A stretch of DNA of 64,000 nt from Tetrastigma voinierianum (GCA_016808115.1 JAEQBH010007371.1:62001-126000), one strand, 5' to 3'. Counted from the stretch's first letter, positions 35,740 through 47,948 are shown. Notes: generated by a model not told the origin, from the letters alone. Program-made: numbers and translations.

Positions 35740-36540
35740 TTAAACAAAAGCGCGAAGTTTCGCCTTAGGGAAGGCGAGCCGTCGATGAGGAGGGTGGCAG
35801 CTCCTCAAGCGGGAAGCGATAAGAGAAGGTGGAATACTGAGTGGCTAGCTAACGTTGTACTTTCGTCAAGAGAGCCCAGCTAATGGCAAATGGCGACTGC
35901 GCGCCGACTTCGCGACATAAACAAAGCATGCCGGAAGGGCGGCTTCCTGCGCGGGAATCGACCTCATCGTGGAGGAAGCCACGGCGAGGGCCACGAACTG
36001 CTGATTTTATGGATGCATTTTTCGGCTGTCAGTTCGGCATGGACCGGGGACCAAGAGGAACTGCATTTGTATCGCGGCACAAGGGAACCTATTGTTATCG
36101 GGTAATGCCGTTTGGACTCAAGAATGCAGGAGCGACCTACCAGAGACTAGTGAACCGGATGTTCCAAAGGCGAATCGTGCAATGATAGAGTATACATAGG
36201 CCCCGACATGCTAATAAAATCCGCTAAATCCGATCTCCATATCACCCATCTCTCTGAGGCATTCCGGATCTGGGAATTATAACATGAAGGCTGAACCGGA
36301 AAAATGCCTTCGGCGATATCGGCGGAAAAATTTTGGAGTTTATAGTTAACAGAGGGGATTGGGCGAATCCGGACAAAATAAAAGCGTGCTCGACATGCGT
36401 CGCCTTGGCGGGAATAAAGGAGGTCCAGCGGTTGGCGGGAAGGATTGCGGCTCCTAAGCGTTTATTATCGGAAGCGGTGATAAATGCCGGCCTTTCTTCG
36501 AGTTACGAAGCGCACAGATGGAGACGAGAAATGTGAAGAG
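35740..36540 (+). pseudogene. Tat reverse transcriptase (frameshifted)
   Basis: 'KWRLRADFADINKAC.K' is readable near 35885-35940 in one frame. 'IDLIVEEATA' and 'FMDAFFGCQFGMD' follow in another. Then '...GTYCYRVMPFGLKNAGATYQRL' and 'VNRMFQRR' come from the 35883-36185 frame. Motif A's aspartate (FMDAF) is present. A stop follows the 'FQRR' segment, before the second catalytic motif. Frame changes exclude a functional enzyme. Confidence 0.85.
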
Positions 36541-36960
36541 CATTCATGGCGATAAAAACGCCTCGCTCTCCTCCCATTCTAGTAAGTCCCATTGGAGAAC
36601 TCCTCACTTTGTACTTAGCCGTATCAGACTTCTCAACCCGGTCACGTGCTCGTCGAGACAAGAGCGAGTCCGGCACCTGGTTTCACTCGCCGGTCGAGCA
36701 GAGAGGAGCGGAGGAGAGGAATTGCCCGGGAGTGGAAAAGAGTTGATACTAGTGGTGTTTAGGCCGGAAGCAGCTATTTCCGGGCTCACCTTTGTGAAGT
36801 CGACCAAGTACCCAATGGGCGGTGTGCATAGGCTTGGGGAGAGTCTCGGAAGGTTGATGAAGTGGGCCATAGAGCTAAGCGGAGGTTCGGCATCGGTCTG
36901 GCGAGAAAGGCTGTATAAAGGACGCTGGAGTCTGGGCGACTTAAGTGTGGGGTCGGCTCC
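36540..36960 (+). pseudogene. Tat RNase H (first, retroviral type)
   Basis: 'ELLTLYLAVSDFSTRSRARR' and 'RGAEERN' are readable around 36595-36725. 'VEKS' then continues in the neighbouring frame as 'KELILVVFRPEA' and 'RLMKWAIELSG' (36740-36885). The order and wording correspond to the RNase H directly after RT in Tat elements. Several stops and shifts are present. Confidence 0.75.
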
Positions 36961-37370
36961 GATGGAAGCTTCTTTGAGGCCCACACCGGTCGGGCTGACC
37001 TCCCCATATGGAAGCTCTCACGTAGATGGAGCCTCTCAAGCCTTACGGGAGCGGACCAGGCAATCCTCACCTCGCGAGAGGATAGATATTAGACGCACTC
37101 AGTTTTGGGTTCCATGCTTCAATGGCAGAGAAGTAGAATGAGGCCGTCTGCTTGAGCCTCAACTGTTATCATTCAGAATTGGGCAAACAGTCCAGTGGCT
37201 CCAGTGGTGAAGTGGCAGTTGAGTATCTGAGGCCAAAAGTGAGGCAGGTAGTTCTATATCTCCAAAAGATTACGTGATTTGCTAAAAAGTTTGTATTAGT
37301 TCGGGTGAAAATCGTCCCAGGCAGAGAATACGTAGACGCCTTGGCAAAACTAGCCATGACCTTGCAAGAA
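36960..37370 (+). pseudogene. Tat second RNase H (archaeal type)
   Basis: 'SSHVDGASQALRERTRQSS' and 'RERIDI' at about 37010-37090 correspond to the opening 'VDGASN..GAG...SP.G..I' of the extra archaeal-like RNase H. The end is visible at about 37240-37360: 'VLYLQKIT', 'VLVRVKIVPGREYVDALAKLAMT' in two pieces. The domain is unique to Tat elements among plant retrotransposons and fixes the lineage. Intermediate sequence is heavily shifted. Confidence 0.75.
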
Positions 37371-37379
37371 GAGACCTCG

Positions 37380-38580
37380 TAGTCGGCGCTGTCGAATACC
37401 TAATGCGGAACCTCCTGTGATACGACATGGTGGTCGCCTTGATGAGATCCGTCTTAGAGGCTGGATGGACCCTATTTGGGATTATATTGTGTAGGAACCC
37501 TACGGACGACGAAAGGCGGTTAGATAAAGTAAGGTCTTCGGGTTTTACGATCACAAGGGTAGCCTTTACAGAGTTAACCACACCTTTCACAGGAAATGCA
37601 TAAGCGGGAAGACCTTTGGTATGTGCTAAGGGAAGTGCGCGAGAAGATACGGAAATCATATGAACCGAGCGTTAGACGGAAAATTTTGAGGCGGGGATAC
37701 TATTAGCTCACGATACTTAAAGATCGACCGACCTAGTCAAAGATCACGAGAATGCCGGGAACCACGCCAAAATATCTGCGCCTCCCGTCTGGAGCTAACA
37801 TCAATCACTTTTTGGCCTGGCCCCTTCGATGGTGGTTGGACATATTGGGGCCTTTGCCCATTAGCAGGAGCGATGTAAATTTATAATCGTCGCGGTGGAT
37901 TATTTCACCATAAAGTGGGCGAGAGCGAGCCCGCCCGCCACAAATTCTGAGCAGAAGATACGCAACTTTGTGTGGCGAACCATCATATGCAGGTTCGGAA
38001 TCCCAAGAGCCCTAGTATCAGATAATGGAAAACAATTCGACAACACCAAATTCTGGGATTTTTGTCATGACCCAGATTAAAATTATTTACCAAGTCGCGA
38101 CTACGCAATCAAGCGGACGGTGAAGTCTGCTCGGAACCCTTGTTTGCCTTAAAGACCAAGCTAGAAGATCTTAAAGGAAGTTGGGTAGAATACCTCCACA
38201 GAGGTACTATGGGCTCTGGGACGACACATAAGTCAGTAGCTCAGAGGCCCATTTGCCTAACCTTTGTACGAAGCGATAGCCTGTGGAGGTTGGAATAAAA
38301 TCTCCTAGAGTCGAGTTAGCATCGGAGGAACAAAATGACGAGGCCTGGAACTCTGGATGAAAGCGTGCTGAGGCCGGGTTCCAGCCTTGACGCACGGAAA
38401 GGTATCAAGGAGACGGCCCGGTACACAACGAGAGGTCAAGCCGGAAGTTATCTTGGGGATTTGGTCTTAAAAAGCTCCTGCGACAAGGAAAGAATCCAAC
38501 GCGCATGGGAAACTAGGCCCCAGCGGGAAGGTCCGTACATAATAACTTGCGATCGTCGGGCCGAGGCTGATGTGAAATGA
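37380..38580 (+). pseudogene. Tat integrase (frameshifted)
   Basis: Core traces are 'WWLDILGPLPISRSD' (about 37830-37880), then 'DYFTIKWARASPPATNSEQK' and 'IICRFGIPRALVSDNGKQFDN', which sit in one open frame (37895-38080) and include the second catalytic aspartate. The C-terminal 'GDLVLKS' and 'REGPYIIT' are in 38335-38580. Frameshifts separate these parts. Confidence 0.85.
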
Positions 38581-39430
38581 AGCGAGAGGAGGGAAAAATC
38601 TTACGGCAATACATGGAGCAGCACACAGGCGCGTTTTCGGTAGGCACCGGTTTGTAATAAAACCTTATCCAATTCTTATGTAGTCGAACTGAGGTAACCA
38701 GTGTCTCAGCGATTCAGAAAACATACCGATGGGGCAGACAAAAATAAAGTCTCTCTTTATTCCCGAGAATGAATCACATTCGGTTACTGTCGGTGGTGTC
38801 ATGATTACATCTCGAAAGCTTGCCAATTTTCCACAAGCAATTGCAAAAAAAAAAAAAAAAAAAAAGAGACAAAGGAGAAGACGAGGAATAAAGAAAAGAG
38901 GGTGTGATAGGAAAGAAAAGAGGAAAAAATTGGAGACCAAGGAAACTGAAAGAAGGAGAAAGAAAAGGGAAGAAGAGGTAGAAAGGAGGAAGAAGATAAA
39001 AAGCAGGAGAATTGCGGCGCAAAGGATGCACCGCCCCTCGAAACGCATTCTAGCAAAAAGCTAGGGAATAACCGACTCCCAAAGGGAGACTAGGGAAAAA
39101 CACAACTCCCACACGTAGGAGCCCGGAAGAGGCTAATCCAGGCGTCGGAGGAACTCCGGAAGAGCGACCGGAGGCGTCGAGCATCCATCCGAGCGAACTT
39201 CATCCACCTTTGTGAAGCGAGTCTCGAACATAAGATCTGAGCCGCCCAGGCCACCATTTATAAGTCGCGCTGCGAAAAATTCGGCGTTTAGTTCTCCATA
39301 TCGGCATTAATGGCGGTTCGCCCCTTTTTCGAACATGCGGCGTTGATTCCGCAAGCTCTTCACATACCAAAAATCATCACGGCGATTCGATTCACCAAAG
39401 TCATTCGCTGCGAGAATCCTTGCGCAGCAA
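38581..39430 (+). other. Tat spacer between integrase and tandem repeats
   Basis: Non-coding. It holds a run of about 22 A (38846-38866) followed by a 150-base purine-rich stretch that produces long but meaningless frames on the opposite strand. Confidence 0.6.
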
Positions 39431-41180
39431 TTCGGCTCACTTTGAGCTCCTCTACTCTGCACAGGCCCGCAGCGCGAGTGGGACGAAGCAGGGCCATGGC
39501 ATCGCCCATTGACGGCGCACCGAGGCCCACGGCGCGAGCCAGTTGCTCACTTTGTGGCGCTCCTCTACTGCGCACGAGCCCGCGGCGCCTCAAGAAGTCG
39601 AGACCCGGCTCGGGCTACATATCGCCATTGGCAGAGCGCCACGAGCCTGGCAGGGGCGATTGCTCCGCTTTGGCGGGCTCTCCTGCTGCGCCTGGGCCCG
39701 CGGCGCCTCAAAGTGGACCGGCTCGGGCTTCTACATCGCCACTCGGCTACATCGCCACTCGGCAAACGCCACGAGCCACGGCGCGAGCCCGATTGCTCGC
39801 TTTAGCGAGCCGCCCGGCTGCGCACTCGGGCGAACGGACTCATACTTACAATTCATGCGGCGAGGCTCATCCCTCCCGCCAAGTGAAGCGAGCCACTACT
39901 ATTCACTTTGGCGAGCCCTTTGCTACACTCACGGGCGGCGAAACCCTCGTACAATTCACATTGGCGAGCCCCGCCCGGCGCACTCGGCAGGCGAACCATG
40001 CCTGATTATCGGCGGGGCTCATCCTCCGCTCAAATGGAGCGACCACTGCTATTTCGCTGGCGAGGCCATGCTTCACACTCAGGCGGGCTGGGCTCCATGC
40101 GTTAATCCGTGGCGAAGCCCTTGGCCACTCAGGCAGACGGGCTCATACTTACAATTCATGCGGCGAGGCTCATCCCTCCTATCAAATGGGCCGAGCCACT
40201 ACTATTCACTTTGTGAGCCCTTAGCTGCCTCGGACGGGCCCGAGGCTCGCCGTGCAAATTCACATTGGCGAGCCCTTGACCTCCAGACCAGCGGGCTCAT
40301 TCTTACAATTCATAATGTGATGTCATCCTTCCACTCAAATGGGCGAGCCACTACTATTCGCAGCGAGCGCCGCTACACTCAGACGGACGGGCTCCTTCGT
40401 ACAATTCACGTGCCAGGCCCTTGGCGCACTCGAGACCAGGGGCGGCTCCTTCTTACAAAGCATACTCACAGGCTTCGTCCCTCGGCTCATAACGGCTTGA
40501 GTCTCTACTATTCCACATTGTGAGCCGCCCATTTGCACTCAGACCGAGGCGAAGCATTCTTTAATTCATAATGGCGATGCTCATCCTTCCACTCAAATGG
40601 GCGAGCCACTACTATTCACTTTGAGCCTTCGCTACGCACTCGAGACCAGACTCCAGCCGTACCTTCATTGGCAGGCCCTTATTTGCACTCGAGACCAGAC
40701 GGGCTCCTTCCTACAAAGCATACTCCCTGAATTTCGTCCCTCAATTCGAGAATGATGAGCTCCAGCTATTCCGTTGACGAGCCCTTATTTGCCTCGGACC
40801 AGAGACGGGCTCCTTCTTATAGCATACTCACAGGCTGCATTACTCGGCTCATAACGGCAGGCACTCTACTATTCTAGTAGCGAGCCCTTCGATGCTCTCA
40901 GACCGAGACGGGTTCCATCATTGCAATTCATATTGGCGAGGCTCGTCCCTCCCAGCTCTCAAAATAATGACTCCAACTATTCCACGTTGGCGAGCCCGCC
41001 CCATTGCCTCCAGACAGGCCGGGCTCTGTCGTACAGTATTCATAATGACGAAACGCGCAAACTCGGATGGATGAGCCCTTCACTGGACTCCAAACAGTCG
41101 GGCTCCTTCCTCCTATTTACATCGACAAGCTCTTCCCAGCAGCTCTACTCCAACCACACTCACGGCGAGCCTCCATCATG
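39430..41180 (+). repeat. GC-rich tandem-repeat field of the Tat element (unit about 100 bp)
   Basis: A degenerate unit recurs about 15 times. Its core is 'CTCACTTTG(G)CGAGC', followed by a 'C.CTACTC/GC.CAC' piece, then 'GAGCCCGCGGCGCCTC'-like or 'GGGCTC(C/A)T.CTTACAATTCA' sequence. Early copies of the core are at about 39438, 39546, 39662, 39794, 39900, 39955 and 40050. Such arrays downstream of integrase are a known Tat feature. Long open frames here are by-products of the repeats. Confidence 0.85.
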
Positions 41181-41539
41181 ACCCGAGATGAGATTACTCG
41201 CCTCACGGCATTGGCGACCTCGGCCCGCGAAACCGGGCCCGACACCGCGGTCGGTGGCTGAAGCCCCAGGCTCAATCCGACGAGCTCCACCCACTCCAAC
41301 CATATAAGGGGGGAACCAAGCCAGTTCAAACAAGATAGTATGCAAAATTTATTTGTCTGATCTAAATTCTTTGAGACCTTCAAATCGAGGTTACGATTCG
41401 GGAAAAGGCCAAAATATACCGGCTATAACAGTTTTCAAAAAATGGGTATTTATTGAAAGGGAAAGCTACAGTATCGGGCCCGGACCATGAGAAGAAGGGG
41501 AGAGGTCGGCATAAGGAAACATAAATGGAGTCAAGGAAT

Positions 41540-43620
41540 TTAGGCATCGAGACGATAAAGAATGAGAAAGGATCTCGGTAACCAGTAATAGGCTCTAGGA
41601 ATAGTCGTATCGGAAGACCCCTCGCGCCTCCTCGTCATGCGGGAGGTCGAATTGAAATCTAGATCTGATGCGCTGACGGCCTTCGCGCTGGCGAGCGTGC
41701 GGAAGCCCCGCTGGGGCACGGCTGATCTACGCGAATTGTTTGATAACCTCGTCCCTTTGAGCAGCCATGCGACTTCTTGATGAAGATCGCGCGCCGAAAC
41801 CACTACATTCATGGTCGGCCGTCTTGATAAATTGGCGGCCCGGAAGACTCACGGCGGCGGTCTCCAGCAACACTTTGCCCTCACGAAGCCTCGCTGGCGA
41901 AGCGATCTCGAGTTGTTTTTCTTTGGCGCTCAAATCACCCAGAAGTAACCCACGCGGCTCCACACGAAGATCCATTTGCACGCCGGGGAGGTGATAGGCT
42001 CCTCCGCGACCATTTAGGCTCATTACGGGCCGGATCCAACCCTCGAGTCTCGATCAGCTCTGCAGCCACCCTAACCTCCGGAAACTCACCCTCGACCTTC
42101 GTGAAGTTTGCTCCGGGTCGTTCTCTATTTGTGCCCGAGCACGAGCCGATGAAGTGTGCCCAAGATCAGACTTAAACGCTCACATGTCTTGGTCATATGC
42201 GCGCTGCGTCCACTGCGGCTCGGCCCACTCGAAGTGGGAAGAAGCCACCTTCGCTTTATAAATCCGGGCGATCTTCACATGTTTCTCATTCAGTTTGGCC
42301 TTGTCGGCGGGCCAGCTAAATGGGTAGCTGCATCTAGGACACGGACATAGTGTTCGGCCTGGAACAAACATGGAAATAAACACAATTCTGTGAACTGAGC
42401 AATCACACTGAAAAGACAACGCCAAAGCTTCATCGGCCGTGACTCTTCGAGACTCCCGTCGGACTCCGGAAGAATAGACGGAGATGGCACATGGCTTTCG
42501 GCACTAGAGGCTTGAAGAAGCCACTGTTGCACCAACTTTTGCCCGATTTCTTTTCGGCTGCCGTCCCGAAAGGTGACAGCGGTGTCGGAAGGCGGACTCC
42601 CATACGGTTATGGCGGGCGTCGGCGATTGGGGCGGCCAGTGCATAAAAGACCCTTGGCCTTGGCGACGGGCAGGAGAAGGCGGTAGGTCAAGACCGGGGT
42701 GGCTTGGATTCCGTCTGGGTGGGTAGAGGAGGGGGCGCACCCGTATTGAGCCTTGGCCGGGGCGGCGATGCCCTCGGTTCCCGAGCGGGGAGAAGAAGGA
42801 GACACCCCTGATTTGAGACCTTGGCCGAGATCGGTAGGTCCTTTCGGAGGAGTCCGGCACTCTTCTTCACACTCACAGGGAGCTTAGGGCGTCGCCCCAA
42901 ATGGGCTAAAATCTCTCCGCTGGTAGGAGTGGCAGGAGTGGGCCCAAAGGAAAAAACTCGAGGGTAGAAGTGGGGGCCTGGCTTGATGGGAAACGTGCGG
43001 CGACAAATTAGAGGAACTAGGAATGTTTGACTTTGCTCATTACTGCATAGGGCGAAGAGCGAGCATTCCTCCAACGCTAGAGCCACAACAGCATCTTCGT
43101 CGAGTCAAGGCGAGCATCCCGGGAAGCATAAGGAAAGCTTAAGGTCGAGGAAGTATTGATCGTCTTTTAGATAAATCAAACGAAAGTAATGCAAACACTC
43201 ACGAAGGTTATCGGGGCGCTCCACGTGCAGGCACCCAGTATCACCCACATCCTGAGTCATACTCGGTTAAGGCAAGCTAGCGAAGAAATATCGTCCTTTC
43301 CATGACCGGTGTGAGGAAGGAAGGTCCGAGATCACGGAGGGACCAGGCGTCACAGTGAAATAAGTAAAACCCTCACCTTAGTAGCCATCGGATTGAAAAG
43401 ATGAAGGCAATGAGGCCACATTGGGGACACCGACCCTCTATCCTTAAGACCAATGGCCAGGCTAAATACCCCAACCATTGGGAATGGCCCAGGAGGCGGA
43501 TGTTGAAGTGTTGAAGAACCTCTTTTATGAAGGGATGCAAAGGAGCGAAGACCGTTATTAAGCGACTTCAAAAGCGGACCATACCACCCCAGGCACGGAG
43601 GTGTAAAGGTCAAAACCAGG
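41540..43620 (-). pseudogene. Candidate antisense ORF of the Tat element (gypsy-type transposon domain)
   Basis: A chain of - strand frames runs opposite to gag-pol, between the repeats and the 3' LTR. The N-terminal part (43613-43350) and its continuation in the next frame read 'GFTYFTVTPGPSVISDLP' followed by 'SSHRSWKGRYFFASL'. The last phrase resembles the conserved 'W(K)..(F/Y)FFV' core of the plant protein family often labelled putative gypsy-type transposon. Next comes a proline-rich part (43086-42504), then 'LNEKHVKIARIYKAK' (42425-42180) and 'LLGDLSAKEKQLE' with 'LREGKVLLE' (42023-41727), which could form a coiled coil. Frameshifts and stops interrupt it. Function is unknown. The domain match is from memory of the family, not a search. 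Confidence 0.5.
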
Positions 43621-44318
43621 GGATATATTCGGACACCGGAGGAGGCCCCGTGCGGCTCAGTAGTGGGTCATATGGGGACCAGCCTATTGGGGCCCACCTT
43701 CGCGGCATGTCGAACAGCGGTCCTGAGGAAGTCCGACCCCTTAGGATGTTGACCGGGGTTTATCTTCTTTTACCGCACACCCACCATAAGGGAAGAGGAA
43801 TCTCTCGGGAGGCGAGTTGAGATAAGCGACTATCGAACAAGCGGGAACGCCCCCGGCTGCCCGAGGCCGGCGTCAGCCAGAAGTCGTCGATGAGGAGAGG
43901 CGATGAAATTTGGACTGTAGCGTAGCGAGCAGTATAAGCGAAATCCAGACGGCCCGGGCCACAGGAGGCCTCGTCGTATCAATGTCGAAGAAACCACGGC
44001 CGTGAAGGCGGGGTGCGCGGGCGAATGAGAGAAAAAACGCGAAAAGGACCAACCTTTAAGCGAGGCAGAAAAATCGGAAGCGAAATCGAGGCAGCGAAAA
44101 ATATAAAGGCAAAGTGAAATTGAGGCCAAAGGAAGTGAGCCCCGGAAAGGTCGACGAAACAAGGGAAAGCGAAGGAGTATGAAAAACAAAGCGCGGCTTC
44201 GAAGAGCCATCATTAACGCACCACGTGGCGGCGGTTAGGTTAATTAATCCACATCCAAGCGGACACGGGGAAATAACAACCGTCGAGTTAATCACCGGCC
44301 CTTGCCCCGCGGTCCTAC

Positions 44319-44333
44319 GAGGCTGGGAGCAAC
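44319..44333 (+). other. Polypurine tract of the Tat element
   Basis: GAGGCTGGGAGCAAC lies directly before the 3' LTR. The small Tat relative has GAGGCTGAGAGCAAC at the same place (54089-54103). Confidence 0.8.
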
Positions 44334-45012
44334 TTATAGGGATCTGAGAAATGGAGTCGAGCATTTTCATTCGCCAGCCGAAAAGGAGCGGTGAGGACCA
44401 TACGCCGTGTCCTTACAAGCGACCCGAGACGGACCGCTCATTAGGCCCCAAAACATGGATTTGGAAAATAGGGAGGCCCATACTCGGCCAGTCAAACCAA
44501 ATCTTTACAAATAACGAGAAGATAGAATATTCCTAAAAGACGTCACAGTCGTCGATCAAAACCTATTATAAAGGGAAGGAAAAGCAACAGAAGGTCGTTA
44601 GTCGGATGCCCTTCCAGTAAAGGAAGGAGGATTACTCGAATAAACTCCTTTGACTAATCCATTGCTAAATCTAAAGGTATTACATGAGGAAATCTATCCT
44701 CTCGAGGAAGAACCTAATCATCGTCCAAATTGGATGAATGTCCATTATAAATACAAGGCCGTTCAAGAAATAAAAGGGACCATTGATTCGAGGCATCCTC
44801 TCCTCTCTCAGACAGAATCTGACTTAGGCATCGGGCCCCGGGCGACGCCCTCGCCGACCCCTCTTCATTCTGGTTCTTATTGCGGGGAAAGTGCGCATCA
44901 GGCTGTTGATCGACATTGCGACAATCCTACCCCAGGCCCAAACGATCCCTCGAGTCGGTGCTTGACGGCCAATACGCTCCGGCCAGTTCGGTTCCAAAAA
45001 GAGGCATCATCA
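44334..45012 (+). repeat. 3' LTR of the Tat element (679 bp)
   Basis: It starts TTATAGGGATC (the first G of TG mutated) and ends GGCATCATCA, followed by GATAC. The TATA-like box recurs at about 44747-44755. It is alignable throughout with the 5' LTR but has numerous substitutions and small indels. Confidence 0.9.
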
Positions 45013-45017
45013 GATAC

Positions 45018-45700
45018 AATTAAATTTAAAATTAACATCAAGACCAATGTAAATTCTATACCTAACAAAAATTATTAACATGACAAGTGCAATTATTCTT
45101 TTTAAAATATTCTTTTCAATCATATACATGAAATTTTGAAGCGAATATGTTACATATTGATGAACTTCCTATGTTTCTAAAAAAAAATTATTTGAATAAA
45201 AATTTTATTGTTTAAAAAAAGTGTAAAATAAACCATTATAAGTGAATCAACAAGAAAATAAAACTCAAACATATATAAACTCTATTTAATGCTTCAACAT
45301 TAATATAAAAGCCATTGTTGTCTCCAGAGAAAAAAACAAAAACAAAACTCAAACCCAGAGAATGAAATGTCATTACATGAATCATACCTAAGAGTTTCTG
45401 AATTACCTCATGATTTAGAATGTTTTTACACTACTATTGCTTCTATTTATAGCGGGCGACAAAATTCATTGTGGCATCATCATTCTAAGGAATGTAGTTG
45501 AAGTAGGATAAGTACGTAATGGGGAAGTATAAAAGAAGATTCCAATTTCAAATGTCTGAACTTTTGAATGAAAATATTAAATCCTAACATGAATTTAACT
45601 GCATTTTGAAGTTAGAAAGATTTGTAGCATTGCACGAAACATAGTATAACAATAACATATATTTATTGATCTGCCTTTAGGATCAACATAAATATACCTG
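45018..45700. other. AT-rich interval, nothing assigned
   Basis: There is no coding, RNA or transposon signature. It is the right-hand flank of the Tat insertion. Confidence 0.5.
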
Positions 45701-47605
45701 CAGCTAGGCCCTTTGTTTTTGTTAGGTGAATTAAGTTAGCATTTAAGCATGGAATTCTTGTATATGTTAAGCTCTTGATGCTAAATTCACACTTTTATCA
45801 TTCCTAATCAAGCTAAATTCCCCTCTTGCTTATCTTTTGTAGATAAGAAATGAAATGCAAGCAAAACGAGAAATTAGAAGAAAAGAAGAATTTGTTAATC
45901 TGAGCCCGCTATAAGACCTTCCAGATTGTTTTAATGCTAAACATATCTGAGAGTGATACACGACATCATTGTAAACCATGCGTCATCGCCCCACGTGACA
46001 GCGCTATTGTGTTCAACATGCAATCATGGCACGACATCATAGCCATTCATGTCGTGACATGACGATGTTGAGAAGCCTTGAAACTTTCCATTTTTCTAGG
46101 GATATAAATTCTTCTTTTGCAAACAAATTTAGGGTTAAATGTTTGAAGAAAAGCTCTCTCTCAGTGGGTTTCTCACTTCTTCTTCTTGAACCAAATTAGG
46201 GTTTTGATTTTGAGCATTCTTTACTTTGGATTTGGAGCTCATTTTGAAGATCCAGCTTACTAAGAGGATCTCTTGGAATTAGGAGCAAAGTTTGGAGGAT
46301 TTCTCATTTCTAATCTATTTTGTATCCCTAACTTGAGCTCTTTTCTCATCTCCCTCTTTATTATAGTTGTAACAGACATGTTATTGATAGATTTTATGGG
46401 TTGTAATACGATGGTTAATAAACCCCAGGTTGATTGTTTAAAAATTAGTGTGCCCATTGTTTAATTTTTAAAATAGTTTTATAAATGTATACTTGTGTTG
46501 ATATAGTTGATGTAGATGTGGAATATTATGATTTTTTCTAATTGATTTGTGTTGGGAAATGTGCCTAAGACCTAAATTGTGAATGTAGTATCTAGGGCTT
46601 CCATAGTGACAGCTGGAATTTAACCTAGGGCCTTAACCATTTCGTTCTATCATAATTCAATTGTGGTAATCAACTTAACCTAATCAAAGAAGTTTAAGAA
46701 ATTAGAAATGTCTAGTACTAAATGGATTTTATTATGGGAAAAACTTCAATTTGGCATTATGTGGGAATTGCATAGACTTAGCGGTGACTAGTTATTGTAT
46801 TATGATTTTTTCTAATTGATTTGTGTTGGGAAATGTGTCTAAGACCTAAATTGTGATATGTTAAATCTGGGCTTCCATAGCGTCATTCAGTTTAACAGGG
46901 CCTTAACCATTTAGTTCTATCATAATTCAATTGTAGTGAACAACCCTAATCAAAGAAAGTTTAGGAAGTAAAAATGTCACAATCTTAAATGAATTTTATT
47001 ATGGGAAAAACTTCAATTTGGCATTATGTGGGAATTGCATAGACTTAGCGAGCGATGAGTGTTGTATAGTTCAAATGGCCACCTATTACAGGCTTGGTGG
47101 CGACGAATAGGACAACCAAGAAAATACCTTATAAAAAGTATTATATTTGACCGCCTAGATGAACACTTGTTGATGAATAAGGGGTTGTGTAAGAAATTGA
47201 AGTCGAGAGTGAGACCTCTTACTCTTTCTATTGGACAAGCATATATATTCTGTTTAAAAAACATTTTGCTCTTAATGAATATAAATCAATATGTATCAAT
47301 AAGAGCAATTGATCCTAGCATTCTTTCATGAGTTTTTTCTTTGAAATTAATTCATTCCTAGTGAATGATCTTTGATCGTCCCTTGTTTTTATTTTGTTTT
47401 ACCTTAGTTTTGTTTTGAAAATTTTTACCTCATATCATTTATCGCTTAAATAGTGAAAATCTCCATTAGCCGGGGTACTTAGGCCTCACCAAAAACCCAT
47501 TTTCCTCGAGGGATCGATAATCAATTTTTAAATTAAAAACCACTTTATTACTTATGGCCCGTGCACTTACGGTATTTTAGGCAACTATTTTTATACAACA
47601 CCCAC
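45700..47605 (+). repeat. Athila-like LTR remnant (+ orientation), boundaries uncertain
   Basis: The region has a cluster of 'catgtcgtgacatgacg'-type words (45970-46075) just upstream of a TATA-like GATATAAATTC (about 46098-46108). It ends in 'cctcgagggatcgata...ggcccgtgcacttacgg' (47505-47575), a phrase that recalls the end of Athila LTRs. No internal region or target duplication was found. Confidence 0.35.
46529..47065. repeat. Tandem duplication, unit about 274 bp
   Basis: The block starting TGATTTTTTCTAATTGATTTG at 46529 is repeated from 46803. Both copies end in 'GGCATTATGTGGGAATTGCATAGACTTAGCG'-like sequence. The copies differ by many substitutions and small indels. Confidence 0.9.
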
Positions 47606-47948
47606 CAAGCCTATGAGTTTTCTCCATAAACAATGACTTTAATGTTACATGTTCATATATCATTTATAGTAGGATTTATACTTGTGGTATAAAGTCACAT
47701 TTTGACTTCATTAAAAAGTGAATTTAGTTATTTACTAGGATACACAATGATTGAAAAGAATGCAAGGGACTGGCTTCTACATGATGGGATAGTTTGAATT
47801 TCAAAATAAAGCGTCTCCAAATAAACAAAGAAATTTTCTTCCTTCCCAATCGCTATTTGGCGGTTGAACAGGCATATCTCCCATTGCCGGAAGAAAAACA
47901 CCAGATCTCCCTCAAATCAATAGTTTTCTCTTCTAAGAATTCTCTCTA

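Larger units (their letters stand above)
32592..45012 (+). mobile_element. Tat-lineage Ty3/gypsy retrotransposon, 12.4 kb, target duplication GATAC
   Basis: LTRs lie at 32592-33268 and 44334-45012. GATAC flanks both ends (32587-32591 and 45013-45017). The + strand order is gag, protease, RT, RNase H, a second archaeal-type RNase H, and integrase. Then come a tandem-repeat field and a region readable on the opposite strand, then the polypurine tract. The second RNase H and the long 3' spacer with tandem repeats and an antisense frame are Tat hallmarks. Every gene is disrupted, and the LTRs have diverged visibly, including indels, so the insertion is old. It is richer in CpG than its AT-rich flanks. 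Confidence 0.92.

Noticed and set aside
38665..39064. Overlapping frames on both strands around the poly(A) run
   Set aside because: Produced by the A(22) run and purine-rich spacer of the Tat element.
39310..40523. Open frames of 231 and 326 codons on the + strand
   Set aside because: Made by the GC-rich tandem repeats, which lack stops in some frames; composition is repetitive and unlike any protein family.
44650..45078. 142-codon + frame
   Set aside because: Lies within the Tat 3' LTR and runs past its end; it is not shared as an open frame by the 5' LTR.
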